A model generated the notes under the pieces. The model had not been told where the DNA came from and did no database searches. It worked only from the letters and a program-made list of their open reading frames with translations. A DNA stretch of 64,000 bases from Arthrobacter_H rhombi. GTDB taxonomy: Bacteria; Actinomycetota; Actinomycetes; Actinomycetales; Micrococcaceae. Numbering within the stretch: the first letter of the stretch is position 1; every line of letters starts with the position of its first letter. Below are positions 24,983-33,086 of this stretch, one piece after another. A program made the position numbers and the translations under genes. The stretch spans positions 447,774 to 511,773 of the forward strand of contig NZ_BAAAIV010000012.1 of assembly GCF_039526245.1 (NCBI RefSeq), in the 5' to 3' direction.

Positions 24983-26758
24983 ATGCCGGAGAACACGACA
25001 CCAACCCCCGGGCCCGAGGGGGCGGGGCGCGACGCACGGCTGCAGAGCCAGCTCGACATCGCCGAGCGCCAGCTCAATGTGCTGCGTGACAAGGCACGGA
25101 ACCTGGACCGCCAACTCGGCACCGCCACGGCGAACAATGGCCGGCTGACCGCCATGCTGGAGCGCACCCGCGACCAGATCGTCACGCTCAAGGGAGCCCT
25201 CGACCAGGACGGGGACACCCCGTTCACCTTTGGCACCATCGTGTCGCTGAATGCCCGCACGCACCCGGCGGCCGGGACGGCCATCGCCTCCACCGCGGTG
25301 CAGAGCGCGGACATCATCCAGGGCGGACGCAAGCTGCGGGTGGCCATCAGTCCCTTGCTGAACTTCGAGGCGCTGCAGCTCGGACAGGAAGTGCTGCTCA
25401 ACGAGTCGCTGACCATCGTCGCCGGCCTCGGGTTCGAGGCCTCCGGCGAACTCGTCTCCGTCAAGGAGGTCATGGACGACGGGCGGGTCCTGGCCGTCGG
25501 ACGCGCCGATGACCAGAAGGTCATCCGCCTGGCCGGACCACTGCTGCGCGAGAAGGTCAGGGTCGGCGATTCGCTGGCCATCGACCCGCGCACCGGCCTG
25601 GCCACCGAACGCGTCCACCTCTCCGAGATGCAGTCCCTCATCCTCGAAGAGGTCCCCAACATCACCTACGCCGACATCGGCGGGCTGGGGCCGCAGATCG
25701 AGCAGCTCCGCGACGCCGTCGAGCTGCCCTTCCTGCACCAGGACCTCTACCGCGAACATGGGCTCAAGGCGCCCAAGGGCATCCTGCTCTACGGGCCCCC
25801 CGGTTGCGGCAAGACGCTCATCGCCAAGGCGGTCGCCCATTCGCTGGCCGAACGCACCGCCGAACTGCGCGGAGGGGAGAGCGCACGCAGCTACTTCCTG
25901 AACATCAAGGGCCCCGAACTGCTGGACAAGTACGTGGGGGAGACCGAACGCCACATCCGGCTGATCTTCTCCCGGGCCCGGGAAAAGGCGGCAGGCGGGA
26001 ACCCCGTCGTCGTCTTCTTCGACGAGATGGATTCACTGTTCCGCACCCGTGGCACCGGCGTCTCCTCCGACGTGGAGACCACGATCGTCCCACAGCTGCT
26101 CAGTGAGATCGACGGCGTCGAGAAGCTCGACAACGTGATCATCATCGGCGCCTCCAACCGTGAGGACATGATCGACCCGGCCATCCTGCGCCCGGGCCGG
26201 CTGGACGTGAAGATCAAGGTGCTGCGCCCCGATGCCCAGGGCGCCGCCGAGATCTTCGCGAAATACCTCACCACCGACCTGCCGCTGCACGCCGACGACC
26301 TGGCCGAGCACGGGGGCAACGCCGAGGCGGCGGTGCAGGCGATGATCCGCCAGACCGTGGAGGCGATGTACTCGACCGAGAAGGAGAACGAGTTCCTGGA
26401 GGTCACCTACGCCAACGGCGAGACCGAGACGCTGTACTTCAAGGACTTCAACTCCGGTGCGGTGATCCGCAACGTGGTGGACCGGGCCAAGAAATCGGCC
26501 ATCAAGGACCTGCTGACCTCCGGCGAACGCGGCCTGCGCATCGAGCACCTGCTGCGCGGGGTCATCGAGGAGTTCCACGAGCACGAGGACATGCCCAACA
26601 CCACCAACCCCGACGATTGGGCGCGGATCTCCGGGAAGAAGGGCGAGCGGATCACCTACATCCGCACGATCGTCCAGGACAAGTCCAGCGCCGCCACCGG
26701 ACGCAGCCTCGCGGGCGAGCCCGGGCAGGGGTACTCGAACACGGGGCAGTACCTGTGA
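24983..26758 (+). CDS. mpa: Proteasome-associated AAA+ ATPase Mpa/ARC
   Basis: Hexameric unfoldase that binds pupylated proteins and feeds them into the 20S core. 591 residues. An N-terminal coiled coil (about 12-65) binds Pup, tandem OB folds span ~70-225, and the AAA module has Walker A GPPGCGKT, Walker B VVFFDEMDSLF and the arginine-finger region. The C-terminus ends in GQYL, the penultimate-Tyr tail that docks into the PrcA ring. A candidate TACGAT -10 box lies near 24930, with a GAAGGG ribosome site before ATG 24983. The stop overlaps the dop GTG by two bases beyond the shared T (GTGA). Confidence 0.98.
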   Translation: MPENTTPTPGPEGAGRDARLQSQLDIAERQLNVLRDKARNLDRQLGTATANNGRLTAMLERTRDQIVTLKGALDQDGDTPFTFGTIVSLNARTHPAAGTAIASTAVQSADIIQGGRKLRVAISPLLNFEALQLGQEVLLNESLTIVAGLGFEASGELVSVKEVMDDGRVLAVGRADDQKVIRLAGPLLREKVRVGDSLAIDPRTGLATERVHLSEMQSLILEEVPNITYADIGGLGPQIEQLRDAVELPFLHQDLYREHGLKAPKGILLYGPPGCGKTLIAKAVAHSLAERTAELRGGESARSYFLNIKGPELLDKYVGETERHIRLIFSRAREKAAGGNPVVVFFDEMDSLFRTRGTGVSSDVETTIVPQLLSEIDGVEKLDNVIIIGASNREDMIDPAILRPGRLDVKIKVLRPDAQGAAEIFAKYLTTDLPLHADDLAEHGGNAEAAVQAMIRQTVEAMYSTEKENEFLEVTYANGETETLYFKDFNSGAVIRNVVDRAKKSAIKDLLTSGERGLRIEHLLRGVIEEFHEHEDMPNTTNPDDWARISGKKGERITYIRTIVQDKSSAATGRSLAGEPGQGYSNTGQYL

Positions 26759-28359
26759 GCGTGCGCCGGGTGATCGGGCTCGAGACCGAGTTCGGGGTGC
26801 TCGCCCCGAGCCAACCGGGGGCGAACTCCACGATCCTCTCCGCCCAGGTCATCAACGCGTATGCGGCCACCGTGCGCTCCGGGTACGGGCACCTGGCCGG
26901 CACCCGCTGGGACTATGCCGACGAGGCGCCGCTCTCCGATGCCCGTGGCTGGAACATGTCACGGGCCGTCGCCGACGCCTCGCAGCTGACCGACACCCCG
27001 CGCGAACTCACCGCCGAGGAGATCGCCCTGGCTGGCGGCGACTCCCGGGCCGGACAGACCCTCTACAGCGAGGAGGACGGCGACGGGCATGTGCTGATGA
27101 ACATGGTGCTGGGCAACGGTGCACGGCTCTACGTCGACCACGCCCACCCCGAATATTCGTCCCCCGAAACCACCGGCCCCCACGCCGCGGTGCTCTACGA
27201 CCAGGCGGGGGACCAGGTGGCGCTGGCCGCCCAACACCGGATCGCCGAGTCACCGGGATTCGCCGAGGTGCTGCTCTACAAGAACAACACCGACAACAAG
27301 GGGGTCAGCTACGGGGCGCACGAGAACTACCTGATGCCCCGCTCGACCCCCTTCGACGACATCGCCGCCGGGCTGCTGCCCTTCTTCGCCACCCGGCAGA
27401 TCCTGTGCGGGGCCGGACGCGTCGGGTGCGGGATGACCGGGAAGGACCCCGGCTACCAGATCAGCCAGCGCGCCGACTTCTTCGAGGCCGAGGTGGGGCT
27501 GGAGACCACCATCCGCCGTCCCCTGGTCAACACCCGCGACGAACCCCACGCCACCTGGGAGAAATACCGGCGACTGCACGTGATCGCCGGGGACGCGAAC
27601 CTGGGCCAGGTCTCCACGCTACTGCGCGTAGGCACCACCGCTCTGGTGCTCACCCTCCTCGAGGCCGGTGCCGCCCCGTCGCTTGCCTTGCGTGACGCGG
27701 TGGCCGCAGTGCAGCAGATCAGCCACGACCCGACCCTGCGCACCGTCGTCGAACTCGCAGATGGTCGGCGGATGCGGGCGCTGGACATCCAGCAGGCCTA
27801 CCTCGACGCCGCGCGGGACCACTGCTCCCGCACCGGTGCGGACGATGCCCAGACCCTCGACGTGCTCACCCGCTGGCAGGACACCCTGGACGCCCTGTCC
27901 CGGGACGTGGCCTCGGCGAAGGCCACCGTGGACTGGGTCGCCAAACTGGATTTGATGAACCGCTACCGCGACCGCGACGGGCTCGCCTGGGATGATGACC
28001 GGCTGGCGATGATGGACCTGCAATGGGCCGACATCCGCCCCGAAAAGGGGCTGTACCACCGGTTGGCCGCGCGTGGGCTGATGGAGACCCTGTTCACCGC
28101 GGACCAGGTCCATTCCGCCGTCGTGCATCCGCCCGAGGACACGCGCGCCTACTTCCGTGGCCGCTGCCTGGGCGCCTACCCTGACGACGTCCTGGGTGCC
28201 AGCTGGGATGCGGTGACCTTTTCCATCCCCGGACGCCCCGGCACCCAACGCATTTCCACCCCCGAACCGCTGCGGGGCACCCGCGAACTGGTCGGCGGGC
28301 TGTTCGACGCCGGGCTGGACGTCGGCGCGTTCGTCGACGAGCTGCGCCGCGGCAGCTGA
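26755..28359 (+). CDS. dop: Deamidase/depupylase of Pup
   Basis: Converts the C-terminal Gln of Pup to Glu and removes Pup from substrates. Carboxylate-amine ligase fold, 534 residues. The N-terminal RRVIGLETEFGVLAP holds the catalytic Asp/Glu-containing strand. The long Dop loop (about residues 40-85), absent from PafA, and LVNTRDEPHA are visible. GTG 26755 overlaps the mpa stop; the in-frame extension upstream is ignored because it reads through mpa. pup starts 89 bp downstream. Its Gln-ending partner Pup confirms the need for a deamidase. Confidence 0.97.
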   Translation: MSVRRVIGLETEFGVLAPSQPGANSTILSAQVINAYAATVRSGYGHLAGTRWDYADEAPLSDARGWNMSRAVADASQLTDTPRELTAEEIALAGGDSRAGQTLYSEEDGDGHVLMNMVLGNGARLYVDHAHPEYSSPETTGPHAAVLYDQAGDQVALAAQHRIAESPGFAEVLLYKNNTDNKGVSYGAHENYLMPRSTPFDDIAAGLLPFFATRQILCGAGRVGCGMTGKDPGYQISQRADFFEAEVGLETTIRRPLVNTRDEPHATWEKYRRLHVIAGDANLGQVSTLLRVGTTALVLTLLEAGAAPSLALRDAVAAVQQISHDPTLRTVVELADGRRMRALDIQQAYLDAARDHCSRTGADDAQTLDVLTRWQDTLDALSRDVASAKATVDWVAKLDLMNRYRDRDGLAWDDDRLAMMDLQWADIRPEKGLYHRLAARGLMETLFTADQVHSAVVHPPEDTRAYFRGRCLGAYPDDVLGASWDAVTFSIPGRPGTQRISTPEPLRGTRELVGGLFDAGLDVGAFVDELRRGS

Positions 28360-28448
28360 CGGGGCCCGGGACGCCGCCGTGACATGCGGCGCAACAGTGA
28401 CAAGATAGAGGCATCGGCGGTACGCCGCCCCGAGATGAGGAGCACCCC

Positions 28449-28652
28449 ATGGCACAGGAACAGCAACGGCACCAGCCCTCCACCCAGGAGCAGGAAGTGG
28501 ACGACGCCGGTGCGCCGGCACCCGCGCCGGCCTCACCTGCCGCGCAGGCCCAGACGCAGGACGTGGACGACCTGCTCAACGACATCGACGGGGTCCTGGA
28601 GACAAATGCTGAGGAGTTCGTGCGCGGTTTCGTGCAAAAGGGCGGACAGTAG
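28449..28652 (+). CDS. pup: Prokaryotic ubiquitin-like protein Pup
   Basis: 67-residue intrinsically disordered tag. The N-terminus is Gln-rich, the middle Ala/Pro-rich, and the C-terminal half contains the Mpa-binding helix (DVDDLLNDIDGVLETNAEEF). It ends VRGFVQKGGQ, the Gln-terminated form that needs Dop deamidation before PafA can ligate it. A GAGGAG ribosome site precedes ATG 28449. prcB begins two bases after the stop. Confidence 0.98.
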   Translation: MAQEQQRHQPSTQEQEVDDAGAPAPAPASPAAQAQTQDVDDLLNDIDGVLETNAEEFVRGFVQKGGQ

Positions 28653-28654
28653 CC

Positions 28655-29434
28655 GTGCAGACCCCCGACGGACCGTCCTTCGTCGACTACCTGGTGCGTG
28701 AACGCCCCGACCTGCTGCCGGCCCGCGAGGCGGTCCCGGCCCCCGAGGGGCTGCGCCACGCCACCACGATCGCCGCCCTGGCGTATGACGGCGGGGTGGT
28801 CATGGCAGGTGACCGGAGGGCGACCATCGGCAACGTCATCGCCAGCCGGCACATGGAGAAGGTCTTCGCCGCCGACCACTACTCGGTCGTCGGCATTGCC
28901 GGTTCGGCCGGCATCGGGCTGGACCTGGTCCGGTTGTTCCAGGTCGAGCTCGAGCACTACGAGAAGATCGAAGGGGCGCTGCTCAGCCTCGACGGCAAGG
29001 CCAACCGGCTCGCCGCGATGATCCGCTCCAACCTGGGCCTGGCCATGCAGGGGCTCTCCGTCGTCCCGCTCTTCGCCGGGTACGACCCGAGTCAACAGGC
29101 CGGACGGATCTTCTCCTTCGACATCACCGGCGGCCGGTTCGAGGAGATCGAACACCACACCATCGGTTCCGGCTCCGTCTACGCCCGCGGTGCGCTGAAG
29201 AAGCTCTGGCGCCCGGGCCTGGACGCCGCCGCGGCCATCCGCGTGGCCATGGAGGCGCTCTACGACGCGGCGGATGACGACTCCGCCACCGGGGGGCCCG
29301 ATCTGGTCCGGCACCTGTGGCCCGTCCTCTACCGCGTCGACGCGCACGGCTCCTTCCGCATCCCCGACGAGGAGCTGTCCCGAATCGCCCACGAGATCGT
29401 CGCCGAACGCTCGGCCACAGCCCGGGAGGCCTGA
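28655..29434 (+). CDS. prcB: 20S proteasome beta subunit (precursor)
   Basis: Catalytic subunit of the 20S core. 259 residues with a propeptide of about 36 residues; autocleavage before Thr37 in LRHATTIAAL would expose the N-terminal nucleophile. The following strand AALAYDGGVVMAGDRRATIGN matches the S1 pocket region, with Asp and Lys of the catalytic triad in AGDRR and HMEKVF. GTG start two bases after pup; the stop overlaps the prcA start (TGATG). Confidence 0.98.
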   Translation: MQTPDGPSFVDYLVRERPDLLPAREAVPAPEGLRHATTIAALAYDGGVVMAGDRRATIGNVIASRHMEKVFAADHYSVVGIAGSAGIGLDLVRLFQVELEHYEKIEGALLSLDGKANRLAAMIRSNLGLAMQGLSVVPLFAGYDPSQQAGRIFSFDITGGRFEEIEHHTIGSGSVYARGALKKLWRPGLDAAAAIRVAMEALYDAADDDSATGGPDLVRHLWPVLYRVDAHGSFRIPDEELSRIAHEIVAERSATAREA

Positions 29435-30153
29435 TGAGCGCCCAGTTCTACGTTTCGCCCGAACAACTGATGAAGGACCGGGCGGACTTCGCCCGCAAGG
29501 GCATCGCCCGCGGACGCTCGGTCATCGTGGCCAGCTGCCGCGACGGGATCGCCCTGATCGCCGAGAACCCCTCACGGACCCTGCGCAAGATCGGTGAGAT
29601 CTACGATCGGATCGCGTTCGCCGCGGTGGGGAAGTACAACGAGTTCGAATCGCTGCGCCAGGCAGGCGTCAGGTACGCCGACACCCGCGGCTACTCCTAC
29701 GACCGGGAGGACGTCACCGGCCGGGGGCTGGCCAGCGTGTACGCGCAGAGCCTCGGATCCGTGTTCACCGCCGACACCAAGCCGTTCGAGGTCGAGCTGG
29801 CCGTGGCGGAGGTGGGGGAGGACCCCGCCACCGACCAGGTGTATCGGGTGAATTTCGATGGATCCATCTCCGACGAACCCGGGATGGTGGTCATGGGCGG
29901 TGATGCCGCGGCGTTGGCGACCGCCCTCGACGGCGCCTGGGCCGGCCGGGACCTGGCGTCCTGTGGTTTCGGCGACGTCATCCGCAGCGCGGCGGCCGCC
30001 CTGCCGCAGCTGGCAGGCACGCCGACCGCCGACCTGCTCGAGGTGGCCGTGCTGGACCGGGTGCCACCGCCCGCCAGCGGCACCCGCCGCACGTTCAGAC
30101 GTTATTCCAAGGACGAGGTCATCCAGACCCTCGCCGGAGAGGACGGTGCCTGA
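29434..30153 (+). CDS. prcA: 20S proteasome alpha subunit
   Basis: Forms the outer gating rings of the 20S core and the docking site for the Mpa GQYL tail. 239 residues. The N-terminal MSAQFYVSPEQLMKDRADFA gate segment and RGRSVIVASCRDGIALIAEN match actinobacterial PrcA. ATG 29434 overlaps the prcB stop by one base; an in-frame extension upstream runs inside prcB and is rejected. pafA follows after two bases. Confidence 0.97.
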   Translation: MSAQFYVSPEQLMKDRADFARKGIARGRSVIVASCRDGIALIAENPSRTLRKIGEIYDRIAFAAVGKYNEFESLRQAGVRYADTRGYSYDREDVTGRGLASVYAQSLGSVFTADTKPFEVELAVAEVGEDPATDQVYRVNFDGSISDEPGMVVMGGDAAALATALDGAWAGRDLASCGFGDVIRSAAAALPQLAGTPTADLLEVAVLDRVPPPASGTRRTFRRYSKDEVIQTLAGEDGA

Positions 30154-30155
30154 GC

Positions 30156-31526
30156 ATGGACCGCCGCATCATGGGGATCGAAACCGAATTCGGGATCGCG
30201 TACTCCTCGCCCACCGGACGCCCGCTCACCCCGGAGGAGGTGGCCCGCTACCTGTTCAAACCGGTGGTGGCCTGGGGCCGCAGCTCCAACGTCTTCCTCA
30301 CCAACGGGTCCCGCCTGTACCTCGACGTCGGATCGCACCCCGAGTACGCCACCGCTGAATGCGACGACGTCGCCCAGCTGATCAGCCACGACCGGGCGGG
30401 GGAGTCCATCCTCAACGGGCTGGTCACCAGCGCCGAGGAGCTCATGCGCGCCGACGGGCTGGACGGGTCCATCTACCTGTTCAAGAACAACACCGACTCG
30501 GCCGGCAACTCCTATGGCTGCCACGAGAACTACCTCATCCCGCGCAAGCTCGAGTTCTCCCGGCTGGCCGAGATCCTCATCCCGTTCCTGGTCACCCGGC
30601 AGCTGATCGCCGGCGCCGGCAAGGTCCTGCCGGTGGACGGCGAACACCGCTACGCGTTCTCGCAGCGAGCCGACCATGTGTGGGAGGGCGTCTCCTCGGC
30701 GACCACCCGGTCCCGACCCATCATCAACACCCGCGATGAGCCCCACGCCGACGCGGAATACCACCGGCGCCTGCACGTGATCGTCGGGGACTCGAACATG
30801 TCCGAGACCACCCAACTGGTCAAGCTCGGCTCCACCGACCTGATCCTGCGCATGATCGAGGCCGGGACCATCATGGAGGACCTGCGCCTGGAGAACCCGA
30901 TCCGCAGCATCCGGGAGATCTCCCACGACCTCACCGGACGCCGGACGGTCCGCCTGGCCAGCGGGCGGGAGCTCAGCGCCCTGCAGCTGCAGGAGATCTT
31001 CTTCGCCAAGGCCAGCACGTTCCTGGAACGCCACGGCGCCCACACCCCCCACGTGCCCCGGGTGATGGACCTGTGGCGCCGAGCCCTCGACGCCGTGGCC
31101 AGCGGGGACGCCTCCGGCATCGACACCGAGATCGACTGGGCCATCAAGCACCGGCTCATCCGGCAATACCAGGACAGGCACTCCCTGGAGCTCTCCTCCC
31201 CGCGAGTCGCCCAACTCGACCTGACCTACCACGACATCAACCCGCAACGCGGTCTGTTCGGGCTGCTGCGCTCCCGCGGGAGCGCAGCCACCGTCGTCCC
31301 CGAGGCTGACATCGCCGACGCAGCCGAGAACCCCCCGCAGACCACCCGGGCCAAATTGCGCGGCGACTTCGTCCGCGCGGCCAAGGACGCGGGACGGGAC
31401 TTCACGGTGGACTGGGTCCACCTCAAACTCAACGACCACGCAGGGCAAACCGTGTTGTGCAAGGACCCCTTCGCCAACACCGATCCGCGGGTCGAGGAGC
31501 TCATGGGACTCATGGGCCCCCGCTGA
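30156..31526 (+). CDS. pafA: Pup ligase (proteasome accessory factor A)
   Basis: Uses ATP to phosphorylate the Pup C-terminal Glu and form an isopeptide bond with substrate lysines. Carboxylate-amine ligase fold, 456 residues. It has MGIETEFGIAY at the N-terminus (catalytic Asp/Glu region), FKNNTDSAGNSYGCHENYL, and INTRDEPHADAEYHRRLHV. It lacks the Dop loop, which separates it from the paralogous dop gene upstream. The C-terminal domain ends in LGMGP-like segments. Two bases after prcA, so pup-prcBA-pafA form one unit. Confidence 0.98.
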   Translation: MDRRIMGIETEFGIAYSSPTGRPLTPEEVARYLFKPVVAWGRSSNVFLTNGSRLYLDVGSHPEYATAECDDVAQLISHDRAGESILNGLVTSAEELMRADGLDGSIYLFKNNTDSAGNSYGCHENYLIPRKLEFSRLAEILIPFLVTRQLIAGAGKVLPVDGEHRYAFSQRADHVWEGVSSATTRSRPIINTRDEPHADAEYHRRLHVIVGDSNMSETTQLVKLGSTDLILRMIEAGTIMEDLRLENPIRSIREISHDLTGRRTVRLASGRELSALQLQEIFFAKASTFLERHGAHTPHVPRVMDLWRRALDAVASGDASGIDTEIDWAIKHRLIRQYQDRHSLELSSPRVAQLDLTYHDINPQRGLFGLLRSRGSAATVVPEADIADAAENPPQTTRAKLRGDFVRAAKDAGRDFTVDWVHLKLNDHAGQTVLCKDPFANTDPRVEELMGLMGPR

Positions 31527-31647
31527 TCCGGCGCGCCGCCTCAGCCCATTCACAGGCAGCGACCCTAAGCTTGACGTGGCCTGAACGCCGGGAAACCGAG
31601 CGCGGCGGGCCCCACCAGACCAATGTACGACGACGAAAGTGGATTTT

Positions 31648-32595
31648 GTGCGCAAGCTGCTGGCACTGGTTCTCGGGGTGGCGCTGCTGGCGCTGACCGC
31701 CTGTGGATCCGGAACCCCGAAGACCGTGGGCGCGGCTGAGCCGCTGTCCTCCATCAAAGTAACTCCCGGGGCGGACGACAACACCGCCCCGAAGGTCGAG
31801 TTCGACACGCCCATGAAGGCCACCGCCCCCGGGGCCAAGGTCATCGAGGAAGGTGACGGCGCGGAGATCAAGGCCGGGCAGGACGTCAGCTACAAGATGG
31901 TCGGCTACAACACCAAGGACGCCAAGGAGATCGGCAACACCTTCACTCAGGCACCCTTGACCCTGTCGGTGGAGGACGCCCTCAAGAAGCAGGACGCCGA
32001 GATCTACGACGTGCTGCTCGGCACCAAGGTCGGATCCTGGGTCGCCTACGTCCGCCCGGACGACACCGCAGCAGCCACCGAGGGTGCCTCGAAGTCGGCC
32101 GAGCCGGCAGAAGCCGCGCAGGTGCTGATCCTCAAGGTCCTCGACGCGAAGGACACGCCACGCAAGCTCTCCCAGGATGACGTGAAGAAGCTCAAGGACG
32201 ATGGCGCCTTGCCGACTGTCGAGTTCAAGGACAACAAGCCGACCATCACCATCCCGAAGGGCAAGGACGCGCCCTCCGATCTGGTAGTTGACGTCCTCAA
32301 GGAAGGCGACGGCACACCGGTCGGCAAGGGATCCACCGTGACGGCCAACTACGCCGGTGTGCGCTGGGACGACGGAAAGGTCTTCGACTCCAGCTACGAC
32401 AAGGGCAAGCCGCTCGACTTCGACATCAACGGCGTCATCAAGGGATGGACCGAAGGACTCGACGGCATCAAGGCCGGTTCCCGCGTGATGTTGACCATCC
32501 CCGGATCGATGGCCTACGACGGACAGTCTGGGGCGCCGCAGGGTACCCTCGTATTCGTTGTTGACGTGAAGTCGGTCAAACCGGCTTCCAAGTAG
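31648..32595 (+). CDS. FKBP-type peptidyl-prolyl isomerase lipoprotein
   Basis: Membrane-anchored extracytoplasmic folding factor of 315 residues. A lipoprotein signal (KLLALVLGVALLALTAC, lipobox LTAC) puts the lipidated Cys near residue 19. Two FKBP-like regions follow: a degenerate one (about 60-175) and a C-terminal one with VFDSSYDKGKPLDFDINGVI and GWTEGLDGIKAGSRVMLTIP, which keeps most active-site residues. The start chosen is GTG 31648, eight bases after GAAAG; GTG 31639 would add three residues but overlaps that ribosome site. FKBP genes between pafA and pafB occur in other actinobacteria. Confidence 0.87.
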   Translation: MRKLLALVLGVALLALTACGSGTPKTVGAAEPLSSIKVTPGADDNTAPKVEFDTPMKATAPGAKVIEEGDGAEIKAGQDVSYKMVGYNTKDAKEIGNTFTQAPLTLSVEDALKKQDAEIYDVLLGTKVGSWVAYVRPDDTAAATEGASKSAEPAEAAQVLILKVLDAKDTPRKLSQDDVKKLKDDGALPTVEFKDNKPTITIPKGKDAPSDLVVDVLKEGDGTPVGKGSTVTANYAGVRWDDGKVFDSSYDKGKPLDFDINGVIKGWTEGLDGIKAGSRVMLTIPGSMAYDGQSGAPQGTLVFVVDVKSVKPASK

Positions 32596-32617
32596 GGACC
32601 AGGAAAGGACACCCATC

Positions 32618-33013
32618 TTGTCTTTTGGAAAGCGCGAATACGATCGCACCAAGCCCGAGGTTGATTTCCCCGGCACGACCCCGCCAGCAGAGCTGGGCAT
32701 CGAGGACCTGATCGTCGGTGACGGCGCCGAGGTGGCACCGGGCACCACGGTTTCCGCCCACTATGTGGGTGTCGCCTGGTCGACCGGCGAGGAATTCGAC
32801 GCCTCATGGAACCGCGGCGAGCCGCTGGACTTCCGCGTCGGCGTCGGCCAGGTCATCCAGGGATGGGACCAGGGGCTGATCGGGATGAAGGTCGGCGGAC
32901 GCCGCCGCCTCGAGATCCCCTCGCACCTGGCCTACGGCGAACGTGGTGCAGGAGCTGCCATCGCCGGCGGCGAATCGCTGATCTTCGTGGTCGACCTGGT
33001 GGACGCCCGCTAA
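32618..33013 (+). CDS. FKBP-type peptidyl-prolyl cis-trans isomerase
   Basis: Cytoplasmic single-domain FKBP of 131 residues with no signal peptide. All typical segments are present: TVSAHYVGVAWSTGEEFDAS, FRVGVGQVIQGWDQGLIGMK, RRRLEIPSHLAYGERG and the C-terminal IFVVDLV. Start TTG 32618 (MSFGKREYDR), with AGGAAAGGA upstream. It lies 22 bp after the lipoprotein FKBP and is followed by an intrinsic hairpin that separates it from pafBC. Confidence 0.92.
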   Translation: MSFGKREYDRTKPEVDFPGTTPPAELGIEDLIVGDGAEVAPGTTVSAHYVGVAWSTGEEFDASWNRGEPLDFRVGVGQVIQGWDQGLIGMKVGGRRRLEIPSHLAYGERGAGAAIAGGESLIFVVDLVDAR

Positions 33014-33029
33014 CCCGGCCACCACCGTT

Positions 33030-33063
33030 GACGGCGTCGCCCCTGGCCTGGGGCGGCGCCGTC
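33030..33063 (+). terminator. Intrinsic terminator between the proteasome/FKBP operon and pafBC
   Basis: Arms 33030-33043 (GACGGCGTCGCCCC) and 33050-33063 pair over 14 positions with a single G-U, around a six-base loop, and are followed by GTGCTTTCT. It is placed right after the FKBP gene and before the pafBC promoter. Confidence 0.8.
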
Positions 33064-33074
33064 GTGCTTTCTAG

Positions 33075-33080
33075 TAACGT
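33075..33080 (+). promoter_or_regulatory. -10 element of a leaderless promoter for pafBC
   Basis: TAACGT with six bases to GTG 33087. With the terminator just upstream it makes pafBC the head of a separate transcript. Confidence 0.55.
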
Positions 33081-33086
33081 AAGCGT